A DNA stretch of 64,000 bases. Source: Nordella sp. HKS 07. Its GTDB lineage: Bacteria; Pseudomonadota; Alphaproteobacteria; Rhizobiales; Aestuariivirgaceae. The translations under genes were made by a program, and so were the position numbers. This document shows positions 7,789-15,604 of the stretch, piece by piece (positions within the stretch are counted from its first letter, which is position 1; the number at the start of each line of letters is the position of its first letter). Under the pieces are notes generated by a model. That model made no database searches, was not told the DNA's origin, and worked only from the letters and a program-made list of their open reading frames with translations. The DNA is taken from contig NZ_CP049258.1 of the NCBI RefSeq assembly GCF_011046735.1, positions 124,001 through 188,000 of the forward strand. The letters run 5' to 3'.

Positions 7789-7954
7789 GCATGGGACCGA
7801 GAAAAGAGATGGAGCGCCGACAGACCCTATGAGAATGTCCGGCGCACTCATCGCCGTTCGCCCCCTCTTGCAACCGTGGGCCAAACCAGGTTGGAAATGC
7901 CACGGTGCACGCCGCCGGATGGCTTTGAGGACTCCCCTCTTCTCGCCGAATTCC

Positions 7955-8029
7955 CTGCAAATCCCTGCAAATCCGCTGTAAATTCCGCTGCAAACACTCC
8001 TGCAAATCCCTGCATCTCGACCTGCACCG
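7955..8029. promoter_or_regulatory. Seven CTGCAAAT-like units at 10-12 bp spacing upstream of the ZntB-like gene
   Basis: Units begin at 7955, 7965, 7976, 7988, 8000, 8010 and 8022. They read CTGCAAAT, CTGCAAAT, CTGTAAAT, CTGCAAAC, CTGCAAAT, CTGCATCT and CTGCACCG. Spacing is 10, 11, 12, 12, 10 and 12 bases, about one helical turn each. The last unit ends 4 bases before the first possible ATG (8034). Confidence 0.6.
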
Positions 8030-8033
8030 TTAC

Positions 8034-9062
8034 ATGACTGTCACACAGGCATGTGCTTCAGAAGCGATGCCGGACAATACCCAGTCCCTCGTCTCGCCCG
8101 CCGATGTGCCGGGCTTCGTCTGCGCCTACCGCTTCGGCCCTGACGGGTCGGCAAGGCGGCTCATCGAGACCGACATCGATCCAGCACTTTCGAGTCCCGA
8201 GGGCCAGTGGCTCTGGATCCATCTCAATTCCATCGACCAGCGCTGCGCCCGCTGGCTCGCCCGATCGGGCCGCTTCTCGTCGCCCGCCATCGATTTCATC
8301 GAGCACATCCCCGCCTATCAGCTCATCGAATGTTTCCCCGCCGACGCCGCCGGCAGCGTCGCCGATCTCCGCCGCGACTTCACCGGCGAGACGCACGAGA
8401 CCTGTCGTCTGCAGTTTCTTCTCGCCGAGGGCATACTCGTCACGATGCGGGCGAAGCCGGTGCGTTCGGCCGAGCTCGTCCGCCGCCATCTCGAGGCGGG
8501 ACGGCCCGTTTCATCGCCCGCGCAATTGCTGCTCGCCTTCTTCATCCATTATGCGCAAGGCATCGAAAGCGTGCTGCATGACCTCGCCGCCGAGATCGAG
8601 CTCATCGAGGACCGCGTGCTCGACGAGCGCGTCACCGATGAGCGCCGGCGCGCCGTGATCGTGCGCCGTGAGGCCGCCATGCTGCACCGTCAGCAGCGCA
8701 GCCTGCGCCGCGTGCTCGCCGATACGCAACGCGCGGTCCCGCGCTTTCCCGCCGATCTTTCCGACCTGCTCGATCTCCACGCCCATCTCGACCAGGAATT
8801 CGAGCAGATCGAGCAGCGCGCCCGTCTCTTCCACGACGAGATCGACGCCAAGCTCGCCTCCGAGACCAACCGGCAGCTTTACCGCCTCTCCGTCCTCACC
8901 GCCCTCTTCCTGCCGCCTACTCTCGTCGGCGGCCTGTTCGGCATGAATCTCGAAGGAATCCCCTGGTCGGGAATGCATGGCGGCTTCTGGTTCGCGACCG
9001 CCGCCGCTCTGCTCTCTTCCGCCGGCACCTGGCTCTTCCTTCGTTACCTTGATCGGAAATGA
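8034..9062 (+). CDS. zntB: CorA-family metal transporter, ZntB-like
   Basis: A 342-residue member of the CorA/ZntB family of pentameric inner-membrane cation channels. The signature GMN is at residues 303-305, between the two C-terminal membrane segments (VLTALFLPPTLVGGLF and FWFATAAALLSSAGTWLFL). The long cytoplasmic domain is rich in charged helices, including the EIELIEDRVLD segment. ZntB proteins have been described as zinc transporters. The first start at 8034 has no ribosome binding site; an ATG at 8070 (MPDNTQS) is an alternative. The stop abuts the Sco gene stop on the other strand with no gap. Confidence 0.85.
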   Translation: MTVTQACASEAMPDNTQSLVSPADVPGFVCAYRFGPDGSARRLIETDIDPALSSPEGQWLWIHLNSIDQRCARWLARSGRFSSPAIDFIEHIPAYQLIECFPADAAGSVADLRRDFTGETHETCRLQFLLAEGILVTMRAKPVRSAELVRRHLEAGRPVSSPAQLLLAFFIHYAQGIESVLHDLAAEIELIEDRVLDERVTDERRRAVIVRREAAMLHRQQRSLRRVLADTQRAVPRFPADLSDLLDLHAHLDQEFEQIEQRARLFHDEIDAKLASETNRQLYRLSVLTALFLPPTLVGGLFGMNLEGIPWSGMHGGFWFATAAALLSSAGTWLFLRYLDRK

Positions 9063-9665
9063 TCAGCCGTCTTTCAGAAGGCGTTTCAGTTTGGTCAATC
9101 GCATCTCCGGTGTCTCCTCGTAATCGAGCGTGCCGAAGAACCTGCCCTCGCGGTCCATGAGATAGACGAGCGCCGTGTGGTTCATCGTGTAACCGCCGTC
9201 GCTCGTCGGCACTTTCTCATAGAAGACGCGATAGAACTTGGCGATCTGAGCAAGCTCCTCGGGACTTGGTCTGAGCCCGATAATGCGCGGATCGAAGCTC
9301 GTCAGATAGTTCGTCATGAAGTCGAGCGTATCGCGCTCGGGATCGACGGTGACGAAGAAGACCTTGAGGTCCTTGGCGTCTTCGCCGAGCTTGCCGAGCG
9401 AGCTCGACATCTCATAGAGCGTCGTCGGACACACTTCCGGACAATACGTGAAACCGAAGAAGACCGCGAAGGGCTTCCCCTTCATCGTCGCGCTGTCGAT
9501 CGTCCCGCCCGACGTGGCGGCGAGCTTGAACGGCCCGCCGATCGCGACCATGGGCTGCGTGGCACCGCCTTGCTGGCGCTCAAGATAGACATAGGCCGCA
9601 GCGCCGGCAAGCACGGTCACCACCACAGCCCAAAGGAAGACACGCAGAACCTTCAGCATGCTCAC
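9063..9665 (-). CDS. Sco1/SenC family copper chaperone/thiol reductase
   Basis: A 200-residue membrane-anchored thioredoxin-fold protein. One N-terminal helix (residues 5-27) anchors it in the inner membrane with the domain in the periplasm. Copper ligands are visible as C75 and C79 in CPEVCP and H163 in MNHTALVYL. Sco proteins deliver copper to, or reduce, the CuA site of cytochrome c oxidase. The gene overlaps the upstream PCu(A)C gene by 4 bases, so the two chaperones are translationally coupled; together they are known to act on CuA assembly. No oxidase subunits are in the window. Confidence 0.93.
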   Translation of the reverse strand: MSMLKVLRVFLWAVVVTVLAGAAAYVYLERQQGGATQPMVAIGGPFKLAATSGGTIDSATMKGKPFAVFFGFTYCPEVCPTTLYEMSSSLGKLGEDAKDLKVFFVTVDPERDTLDFMTNYLTSFDPRIIGLRPSPEELAQIAKFYRVFYEKVPTSDGGYTMNHTALVYLMDREGRFFGTLDYEETPEMRLTKLKRLLKDG

Positions 9666-10144
9666 ATCCCCTCATGCTCATGGCCCGAACCCATCGGCTC
9701 GACCTTGAACTCGACCGCGACCGCTCCCGCCTTCTCGAAAGTCAGCGTCGCCTTGAAGCGCGTGTCCTTGGTCGGCCGCTGTTTGAGGTCCATGAACATC
9801 ACGTGAGTGGATTTGGATTTGAGCTCGACCGACTGGCCGGCTGGAATGACGAGACCGCCTTCGAGTTCGGACATCGACATGACGCCGTTCTCGATCTTCA
9901 TGCCGTGGATCTGGCTCTTGCCGGCGATTTCCGCCGACACCGAAACGAGCCGGTCGTCTTGCGCGCCGTCATTTGTGATCTTGAAGAAGCCTGCTGCGAC
10001 CTTGGCGCCCACGGGCGGCTCGGGCGTCCAGGGATGATTGATCACCAGACTGCCCGCTCTGTAGTCATGCGCCTGGGCACCCGGCGTGACAAAGAGCGCG
10101 GCGGCGAGCAAGACGGCGACGATGAGTTCCTTGAAGAGTTTCAT
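9662..10144 (-). CDS. Periplasmic copper chaperone PCu(A)C
   Basis: A 160-residue secreted protein with a signal peptide cut at about residue 25 (TPGAQA-HDYRAG). The Cu(I)-binding signature is seen as H80, M91, H114 and M116, close to the family pattern H-x10-M-x21-H-x-M. The C-terminus ends in a short His-rich tail (GSGHEHEG) that may add copper sites. PCu(A)C hands Cu(I) to Sco or directly to the CuA centre of cytochrome oxidase. It lies 10 bases after the PepSY membrane protein gene and overlaps sco by 4 bases. Confidence 0.92.
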   Translation of the reverse strand: MKLFKELIVAVLLAAALFVTPGAQAHDYRAGSLVINHPWTPEPPVGAKVAAGFFKITNDGAQDDRLVSVSAEIAGKSQIHGMKIENGVMSMSELEGGLVIPAGQSVELKSKSTHVMFMDLKQRPTKDTRFKATLTFEKAGAVAVEFKVEPMGSGHEHEGM

Positions 10145-10154
10145 GAAAGATCCT

Positions 10155-11519
10155 TCATGCGAAGAGTTTCGGAGCGAAGATATCGGCGGCCAGCGCCAAA
10201 AGGAGCGTCAGGCCGACCAGCGGAAAGATGAGACCGACGGCGCAGGCGATGATGAGGATGGTGCGCGGTATGCGCATATCCTGCGGATAGCGCGGCGCGC
10301 CGAGCGTGCCCTTGGGCCGCCTCTTCCACCACATCACGATGGCCGACACCGACATCGCGATAATGGCGAGGCAGGCCGCGAGCATCACCAGCTGATTGAC
10401 GCGGCCGAATTCCTGGCCCTGATGCACGCTGACGCCGAACTCGATCGTCTTGCCGACGGGCCCCAATTCGGCGAAGCCGCCGTCGAACAGCGGCGCCCCT
10501 GAATACTGATCGAGATGGATGACGCGCTCGCCGGCAACCTGGTCGGGAAAGACCGAGGCTGAATAGACACCCTCGCCATCCTGCGGCAGGTCGACGATGT
10601 AGCCTTTGCTGATGCCGAGCCCATCGAAGATTGCCACAGCTGTGTCGAGGCCGATCGGCTCGCCCATCGTGGCGCCGCTCTGCGGCATCGGCGCGTTTTC
10701 GAGCGACCATGAAGTCTGCGTCATGGCTTTGCCCATATGGGCGGCATGCGCGTCGGACTTCGGCACCTCGGCGAAGAATTGCGCCGGATAGCCGAGCCCA
10801 TACTGGTCCGCGAGGCTGTTGAGCTTGGCGCCCCAGAAGCCCGACCACGGCAGGCCGGTGATGGCGAGGAAGAAGATGAGCGCGCCGGCGAGTGCGCCGG
10901 TGACCGCATGCAGGTCGCGCCAGAAGACCCGTTGCGGCGGACGCTGCCTGATGCTCATCACCCCGCCCCGCTGACCGCGCGGCCACCACAGATAGAAGCC
11001 GGTGATGACGAGCACGAGCGTCCAGCCGGCAACGATCTCGATCACGCGGTTGGGCAGCCAGCCGAAATAGTCGAGGCTGTGGATCTTCTTGATGAACTGC
11101 ATCAAAGGCGTGCGCGATGAACCTGAATCAGCGAACTGTCCCAGGACTTCGCCCGTATGGGGATTGACGAAGACCGAGAGCCTGCCTTGGCTTCCGCTGT
11201 CGATGCCGACCTCGGCGCTGCGATCGGTCGCTTCCGGCGGCGCGTAGCGGAATGCCGTTCCCGGGACCGCAGCTTGCGCTCGTTTCACGATCTCCGACGG
11301 CGCGAGCATCGCCGCATCGCTCGGCGCGACCGTAAGCTCTTTCGCATAGACGATCGCGTTGATCTCGTCCTTGAACAGATAGAGGCTGCCGGTGACGGCG
11401 AGCGAAAAAAGGAAGGGCAGGACGAGAAGTCCCGCATAGAAATGCCACCGCCATATCGCGCGATAGAGTGCGAAGGCCGGCGGCGCCGCGGTTTCCCGCG
11501 ACAATTCGGCAACGGACAT
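10155..11519 (-). CDS. PepSY-associated TM (PiuB-type) membrane protein
   Basis: A 454-residue integral membrane protein with four main membrane segments. The first lies near residues 28-50 (AGLLVLPFLFSLAVTGSLYLF), others near 165-185, 210-230 and 365-385, plus a C-terminal hydrophobic pair. A large periplasmic PepSY-like region separates them (NPHTGEVLGQFADSG). The family includes PiuB and FecR-linked reductase-like proteins often found with iron or copper uptake genes. Here it lies between a DUF2946 protein and PCu(A)C, so copper handling is the likelier context. No TonB receptor is adjacent. The conserved SLDYFGWLPNRVIEI motif is present. Confidence 0.85.
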   Translation of the reverse strand: MSVAELSRETAAPPAFALYRAIWRWHFYAGLLVLPFLFSLAVTGSLYLFKDEINAIVYAKELTVAPSDAAMLAPSEIVKRAQAAVPGTAFRYAPPEATDRSAEVGIDSGSQGRLSVFVNPHTGEVLGQFADSGSSRTPLMQFIKKIHSLDYFGWLPNRVIEIVAGWTLVLVITGFYLWWPRGQRGGVMSIRQRPPQRVFWRDLHAVTGALAGALIFFLAITGLPWSGFWGAKLNSLADQYGLGYPAQFFAEVPKSDAHAAHMGKAMTQTSWSLENAPMPQSGATMGEPIGLDTAVAIFDGLGISKGYIVDLPQDGEGVYSASVFPDQVAGERVIHLDQYSGAPLFDGGFAELGPVGKTIEFGVSVHQGQEFGRVNQLVMLAACLAIIAMSVSAIVMWWKRRPKGTLGAPRYPQDMRIPRTILIIACAVGLIFPLVGLTLLLALAADIFAPKLFA

Positions 11520-11600
11520 AAAAGTTCTCCATGGGACATGGCCGACCGCGCCAACTATGGCGCCGTCAATTGATCACTACGGATGGAAAAGGTTTCCGCT

Positions 11601-12002
11601 TCAGGCCGGCGGGCCGCGTGACTGGATATCCGAGGAGAAGAGGCCGAAGGCCGACAGGGCGAAGGTCTTGGGCGATGTCGGCGCCGACATTTGCCGGCGC
11701 GGATGCGGTTCGAATGTCGCATGCGCGGGCGATGTCGCCGCCATTGGCCCGCCGAACGGGCAGGCCGTCGCGCAGAGGATACAGTCTGGCTGATGCTGCA
11801 CCGGCTGGCCGGGGACCCGGGTGGCGCCCACCATGGAACAGATCTCGGCCGTCGCAAGATCGCGCGACAGCAGGAACTCAGGCGTCGCCGCGGGCTTGGG
11901 CAAGAGACCGAGGATGATCGGGAGCAGCAACGCATAGAGGATGAGAACGGACCAGTTGGCCCTTCCCCGCCGCACCGCGCTGATGAAACTCCCTGCTTGC
12001 AT
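11601..12002 (-). CDS. DUF2946-like copper-operon membrane protein
   Basis: A 133-residue protein with one N-terminal membrane segment (WSVLILYALLLPIILGLLP, residues 17-35) and a likely periplasmic tail. The tail holds H70, C74, C77 and C81 in HQPDCILCATACPFGG, a plausible metal site and the pattern seen in DUF2946 proteins. Such proteins frequently precede copper chaperone and TonB receptor genes. The gene heads the run DUF2946-PepSY-PCu(A)C-Sco and starts 2 bases after the amidase stop. An 81-base gap separates it from the PepSY gene. Function is inferred from context only. Confidence 0.65.
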   Translation of the reverse strand: MQAGSFISAVRRGRANWSVLILYALLLPIILGLLPKPAATPEFLLSRDLATAEICSMVGATRVPGQPVQHQPDCILCATACPFGGPMAATSPAHATFEPHPRRQMSAPTSPKTFALSAFGLFSSDIQSRGPPA

Positions 12003-12004
12003 CG

Positions 12005-13411
12005 CTATCCCTTGAGCGCCGGCCTCTGCTTGTGCCAGTCGGTTGCCGCTTCATAGGCCTCGGCGGCCCTGAGCACGCCGTCATCATCGAACATGCGGCC
12101 GATGATGTGAAGACCAATCGGCAGGCCGGCCTTCGTGAAGCCGCACGGCACGCTCGCCGCCGGCTGCTGGGTGAGGTTGAAGGGATAGCTGAAAGGCGTC
12201 CAGTTCACCCATTTGCCGGTGCCATCGTCGGCGGGCGAGAGCTTGCCCGCCTCGAAGGCCGGGATCGGCAAGGTCGGCGTCACCAGGAGATCGTATTTTT
12301 GCATGAACTGCCGCATCTGCGTACCGAGCGCGCCCCGGGCCTTGACGGCGTCGAAATAATCCTCGGGCGTGATCTGCATCGACTGCTTCACGACATCGGC
12401 AAGCCCCGGATCGAGCAAGGCCAATTTCTCGGCGGGGAGCCGGCCGAGCAATGCGCGCGCGCCCGACCACCACAGCACGCGGAAGATCGGGCCTGGATCG
12501 TCAAATCCGGGATCGACCTTGTCGATCCTGGCGCCGAGCGAGCGCAGCACCTTGACCGCCTTGTCGACCGCTTGCGCCACTTCCGGATCGACCTCGGCAT
12601 GGCCGAGCGCCGGGCTGAAGGCGATGCGCAGTCCCTTGATGCCCTTGCTGAGCTGCTTGACGTAGTCGCGCCCGTCATAGGGCAGCGAATGCCAGTCGCG
12701 TGCATCGGGCTTGGCGATGACATTCATCATCAGCGCTGCATCGGCGACGCGACGCGTCATCGGTCCGGTATGCGCCACGGTGCCGAAGGGGGAGAGCGGC
12801 CAGGCCGGCACGCGGCCGAAGGATGGCTTGTGTCCGAATATCCCCGAGAAGCCGGCCGGGATGCGGATCGAGCCGCCGCCATCGGTGCCGAGCGCCAAGG
12901 GCGCATAACCTGCGGCGACCGCGGCGGAGGAGCCACCCGAGGATCCGCCCGGCGTCTTCGTCACATCCCACGGATTGCGCGTGATGCCGGTGAGCGGCGA
13001 ATCGGTGACGCCCTTCCAGCCGAATTCCGGCGTCGTGGTGAGGCCCAGAAGCACCGCGCCCTCTTCACGCAGACGCGCCACCGCCGGTCCGTCCTGATTC
13101 CAGGCCTGGTCGCGCTCGATTGTCTTCGAGCCGCGCAGCGTCGGCCAGCCCTTGACCAGGATGAGGTCCTTGACCAGCGCCGGCACGCCATCGACGGCGC
13201 CGAGGGGCTTGCCTTTGTGCCAGCGCGCTTCGCTCGCTTTCGCCTGCTTGAGCGCCGACTTCTCATCAACGAGGCACATCGCGTTGATGGCACCGTCATG
13301 CCGCGCGATCTGGGCCAGGCAGGCGCGTGTCACCTCGACGGGAGAGAGCTTTCTCTTCTTGTAGGATTTGACGAGCTGCGTCGCGCTCAGCCAATTGAGA
13401 TCATCAGCCAT
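12005..13411 (-). CDS. Amidase (amidase signature family)
   Basis: A 468-residue amidase-signature enzyme. The Ser-cisSer-Lys triad is visible as K81 (in LVKDLILVKG), S157 (in PGGSSGGSSAAVAAG) and S181 (in GTDGGGSIRIPAG). These enzymes hydrolyse amides in the cytoplasm; the substrate cannot be told, and it is not GatA because gatC and gatB are absent. The C-terminal motif FTKAGLPIGLHIIGRMFDD is typical. It is transcribed towards the DUF2946 gene with a 2-base gap, so it may share a transcript with the copper genes. Upstream is an intergenic repeat and then the anti-sigma gene. Confidence 0.93.
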   Translation of the reverse strand: MADDLNWLSATQLVKSYKKRKLSPVEVTRACLAQIARHDGAINAMCLVDEKSALKQAKASEARWHKGKPLGAVDGVPALVKDLILVKGWPTLRGSKTIERDQAWNQDGPAVARLREEGAVLLGLTTTPEFGWKGVTDSPLTGITRNPWDVTKTPGGSSGGSSAAVAAGYAPLALGTDGGGSIRIPAGFSGIFGHKPSFGRVPAWPLSPFGTVAHTGPMTRRVADAALMMNVIAKPDARDWHSLPYDGRDYVKQLSKGIKGLRIAFSPALGHAEVDPEVAQAVDKAVKVLRSLGARIDKVDPGFDDPGPIFRVLWWSGARALLGRLPAEKLALLDPGLADVVKQSMQITPEDYFDAVKARGALGTQMRQFMQKYDLLVTPTLPIPAFEAGKLSPADDGTGKWVNWTPFSYPFNLTQQPAASVPCGFTKAGLPIGLHIIGRMFDDDGVLRAAEAYEAATDWHKQRPALKG

Positions 13412-13437
13412 GTCCCCTCCCGTTTCTTGAAAGCTTA

Positions 13438-13490
13438 GAGCATCGGACCGAAAAGTGCGAAGCGGTTTTCGGATAATCCGATGCGCAAAT
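13438..13490. repeat. Short palindromic repeat (catcgga / tccgatg)
   Basis: Reads agagcatcggaccgaaaag, then a spacer, then cggttttcggataatccgatgcgc. Outer arms catcgga/tccgatg enclose inner arms ccgaaaa/ttttcgg. It shares the pattern of a ccgaaaag/cggttttcgg core with the CTAG-bounded repeats and is a common rhizobial intergenic palindrome. It lies between the amidase start and the anti-sigma stop. Confidence 0.6.
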
Positions 13491-13514
13491 CAAATACGCG
13501 CTATCTGGCCGCAG

Positions 13515-14216
13515 TCATTCGGTGGCGACGAGCTTACCGGTATAGAGGACCGGCCCGGTCGGCGCGCCCGTCGGCGATCCGCCTTGTGGCTCGAGGCTGA
13601 TGGCGAATACCGTCTCGCCCAATGTCGCGGGATCGACCTTGCCGAGCTGGCTCGCCGGGATCCTGAGACTCGCATCGATCACGCCGAGCGACTGCGGATT
13701 GGCGCGCCCGCCGCCCACCGCCCACAATTCGTAGGACTTGCCGGCTTCGGCCTGTGCGCCGAGCCGCTTCACGCTGATCGTGCCGTCCTTGAGATCGATC
13801 GCGGCGACGAAAGCAGGACCGGGCCCTTCGGGCTGCAGCACCGCGACATAGTTGCCGGGCGCCGGTTGCGACGTAGGCTTGAAGATGATGAACAGCGCCA
13901 GGGCCGCAGCGATGGCCGAGGCCGCCAGCGAGAGGCCGCGCCAGAAACTGAGACGCCTGCGAAGGGCGGCCACATTGCTGCTGGCACCGCCGAGATTCTC
14001 GACGCCGGCCAGGATGCGGTCCCGCAATTCGGGAGGCGGCGTGATACTGCGGGTGCCAAGAAGAAGCGGCGCCAGGTGCTGAGTCCACCGGTCGACCGCA
14101 GCGGCGAACTCCGTATCCTCGGCGATGAGCGTCTGCGCATGGAGGCGCTCCTCCGCCGGGAGCGTACGCAGCACATATTCGCCGGCCAGACTTTCAAGGT
14201 CCTCATCGAGCGCCAT
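13515..14216 (-). CDS. Anti-sigma-K factor RskA-type membrane protein
   Basis: A 233-residue anti-sigma factor. The N-terminal cytoplasmic sigma-binding region is seen at residues 1-75 (LESLAGEYVLRTLPAEER), a single membrane helix at about 95-115 (LSLAASAIAAALALFIIF), and a periplasmic RskA domain at 120-233 with SYELWAVGGG and QSLGVI. RskA-type factors hold their sigma factor at the membrane until the periplasmic domain is proteolysed after a stimulus. The gene overlaps the upstream ECF sigma gene by 14 bases, so stoichiometric co-production is expected. The stimulus is unknown. Confidence 0.9.
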   Translation of the reverse strand: MALDEDLESLAGEYVLRTLPAEERLHAQTLIAEDTEFAAAVDRWTQHLAPLLLGTRSITPPPELRDRILAGVENLGGASSNVAALRRRLSFWRGLSLAASAIAAALALFIIFKPTSQPAPGNYVAVLQPEGPGPAFVAAIDLKDGTISVKRLGAQAEAGKSYELWAVGGGRANPQSLGVIDASLRIPASQLGKVDPATLGETVFAISLEPQGGSPTGAPTGPVLYTGKLVATE

Positions 14217-14754
14217 CGAGACACTCCTTGAGCGCGATCAGGCTGCGCCTCAGCAAAGTCTTGATGGTGGTGACCGGCCGATGGAAGCGCTCGGCCAGTT
14301 CCTCGCGACTGTAGCCTTGGCGATAGGCGAGCAGCACCAACTGCTGGCGCTCCTTCGGCAGGCCCTCCATGCAGTCGCCGAGACGGCGCAGCTCGCCCGC
14401 CTGTCCGGCGAGCGATTCGGGATCGGGTGATTCGTCCGCCATCGTCTCGTCGAGTTCGCTCGCCGCGGCGGCGAGCCGTTCCGCCGAGCGGCGTTTCAGA
14501 TCTATCGCCTGGTTACGCGCGATGGTCGCCATCCACGCCATCGGGCTGGCGATCGTCTCGTCATAGGTCCGAGCCCGCTGCCAGATGCGCATGAAGGTCT
14601 CCTGAAGCGCGTCCTCGGCCAGCTCGCGGCGCGGCAGAATGCGCCCGATGATGCCGAAAAGACGGCCCGAAACAACGTCATAGAGTTGCCCGAAGGCGGC
14701 GCGGTCGCCTTGCGCCACTTGCGCCAGCAACTGCCTCAGATCGCTGTCCATCAT
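14203..14754 (-). CDS. ECF RNA polymerase sigma factor (SigK-like)
   Basis: A sigma factor of about 183 residues from the chosen start. Region 2 is seen at RAAFGQLYDVVSGRLFGII and AEDALQETFMRIWQRA, and region 4 at PKERQQLVLLAYRQGYSREELAERF followed by the recognition helix PVTTIKTLLRRSL. The ATG at 14754 (MMDSDLRQ) fits the family start; an in-frame ATG at 14802 would add 16 residues without sigma homology. It is co-transcribed with, and overlaps, the RskA-type anti-sigma gene. A copy of the 11-bp direct-repeat motif lies about 90 bases upstream, so it may belong to the same regulon. Confidence 0.88.
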   Translation of the reverse strand: MMDSDLRQLLAQVAQGDRAAFGQLYDVVSGRLFGIIGRILPRRELAEDALQETFMRIWQRARTYDETIASPMAWMATIARNQAIDLKRRSAERLAAAASELDETMADESPDPESLAGQAGELRRLGDCMEGLPKERQQLVLLAYRQGYSREELAERFHRPVTTIKTLLRRSLIALKECLDGAR

Positions 14755-14842
14755 TCCTGCAGCCAAAGGCATGAAAGTGATCAGGATAGCCATGGAACCC
14801 ATTACGGGCCAGAGCCAATCTGGGGTGCAGGCAGGCCCGGAA

Positions 14843-14880
14843 ACCTAAACGCCAGATGAACGTCATGTTCAGGATCGATT
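14843..14880 (+). promoter_or_regulatory. Direct-repeat regulatory motif, copy A
   Basis: Two 11-base half-sites, acctaaacgcc (14843-14853) and agatgaacgtc (14854-14864), are followed by atgttcaggatcgatt. The stretch gaacgtcatgttc is also an inverted repeat. Copies B (15185) and C (18626) share more than 20 positions. It lies 75 bases before the mini-ORF at 14940 and upstream of the ECF gene on the other strand. Confidence 0.6.
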
Positions 14881-14896
14881 ACGCTGCCATCGCCTA

Positions 14897-14984
14897 ATGT
14901 CCTCTCCAACAACGCAGACGAGATGATGGAGAGCCAGAGATGACCATCGCACCAGATCACGAGGCGAAGACGCCGAACCACTGA
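14897..14984 (+). other. Chain of three mini-ORFs linked by ATGA overlaps
   Basis: Three tiny reading frames follow each other: 14897-14926 (MSSPTTQTR), 14923-14943 (MMESQR) and 14940-14984 (MTIAPDHEAKTPNH). Each stop overlaps the next start as ATGA. The last has ggagag about 8 bases before its ATG. Copy A of the regulatory motif is upstream and a terminator follows at 15117-15148, so this may be a short transcript with leader peptides, or an RNA whose tiny frames are accidental. Bases 14985-15116 between them hold nothing else I can identify. Confidence 0.3.
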
Positions 14985-15116
14985 TTTCCCGAATTCCGGA
15001 AGGCGGTTGCCCGGTCTTACACCCGCCCTTCTCGCAGATTGTGTTTCTGTCTTCCGGAACCTTCCTCCCCAGCGGCTCACTGTCCCCCCTGATCCCCTCG
15101 AAGAGCCGCTCAACTA

Positions 15117-15148
15117 GGGCCCCCCCTGTCGGGGGCCCATTTTCTTTT
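15117..15148 (+). terminator. Rho-independent terminator
   Basis: The stem gggccccc (15117-15124) pairs with gggggccc (15131-15138) around the loop cctgtc, and attttctttt follows. On the plus strand the upstream transcript can only begin in the gap after 14880, which supports a short transcription unit there. Confidence 0.8.
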
Positions 15149-15184
15149 CCGGGCGCTTTTTTTGAACATGGACAAGGTTTTAGG

Positions 15185-15222
15185 AGATTAACGCCAGATG
15201 AATGGCCTATTCAGGATCAGTT
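15185..15222 (+). promoter_or_regulatory. Direct-repeat regulatory motif, copy B
   Basis: Half-sites agattaacgcc (15185-15195) and agatgaatggc (15196-15206) lie exactly 11 bases apart, followed by ctattcaggatcagtt. The downstream small secreted-protein gene starts 75 bases after the second half-site, the same distance as copy A to its mini-ORF. Confidence 0.65.
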
Positions 15223-15280
15223 CTCCCAGCCCGTGGCATTGTCCTTGCAACGCTGAAAGTGAGTTTCGAGAGGGCCTGCG

Positions 15281-15478
15281 ATGCGTATCTTAACGACGAC
15301 ACTGCTAGCTGCCGTGCTGCTCAATGCCGGGGCTTTCACCAGTGACAATCGCGCTTATCTGCGCGCCCGGACCGTCGTGGATACGAATGTCACCGTCATG
15401 AGCAAGAATCAGGCTTGGCCGGTGCGCAGCCAGATGACGATGGAACCCTGCTCGATCGCCTCCTGTGTCGGCGTCTGA
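15281..15478 (+). CDS. Small secreted protein of unknown function
   Basis: A 65-residue protein with a signal-peptide-like start (MRILTTTLLAAVLLNAGAF, residues 1-19) and a short mature part ending MEPCSIASCVGV. The two cysteines (CSIASC) could form a disulfide in the periplasm. The ATG at 15281 has gagaggg 6-12 bases upstream. I do not recognise the family. Expression is supported by the terminator upstream that isolates it and by copy B of the direct-repeat motif just before it. No terminator is obvious between it and the convergent EamA gene. Confidence 0.55.
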   Translation: MRILTTTLLAAVLLNAGAFTSDNRAYLRARTVVDTNVTVMSKNQAWPVRSQMTMEPCSIASCVGV

Positions 15479-15604
15479 TCCTCCACGCCTCACGGATTTT
15501 GATCCCCTGGCTTGCCAAAGTCAGGGCTAGGCCGGAGGGCGCCGATGCGGACCAACGCCCCTCTCGATCCCGCTATTGTCGCCCTCCGGTTCCTCTCTTC
15601 CGCA

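Noticed and set aside
5977-7884. A 635-codon open frame on the minus strand opposite carA
   Set aside because: Only its last 153 codons are YqeY. The rest is the antisense of carA, a GC-rich artefact with no protein-like pattern.
12032-13438. A 468-codon plus-strand frame exactly opposite the amidase
   Set aside because: The amidase has its full catalytic triad; the opposite frame has no recognisable domain.
14857-14870. gaac-N5-gttc considered as an alphaproteobacterial LexA box
   Set aside because: The alphaproteobacterial LexA site is a direct repeat gttc-N7-gttc; these are inverted with 5 bases, and the 11-bp direct repeats explain the conservation better.
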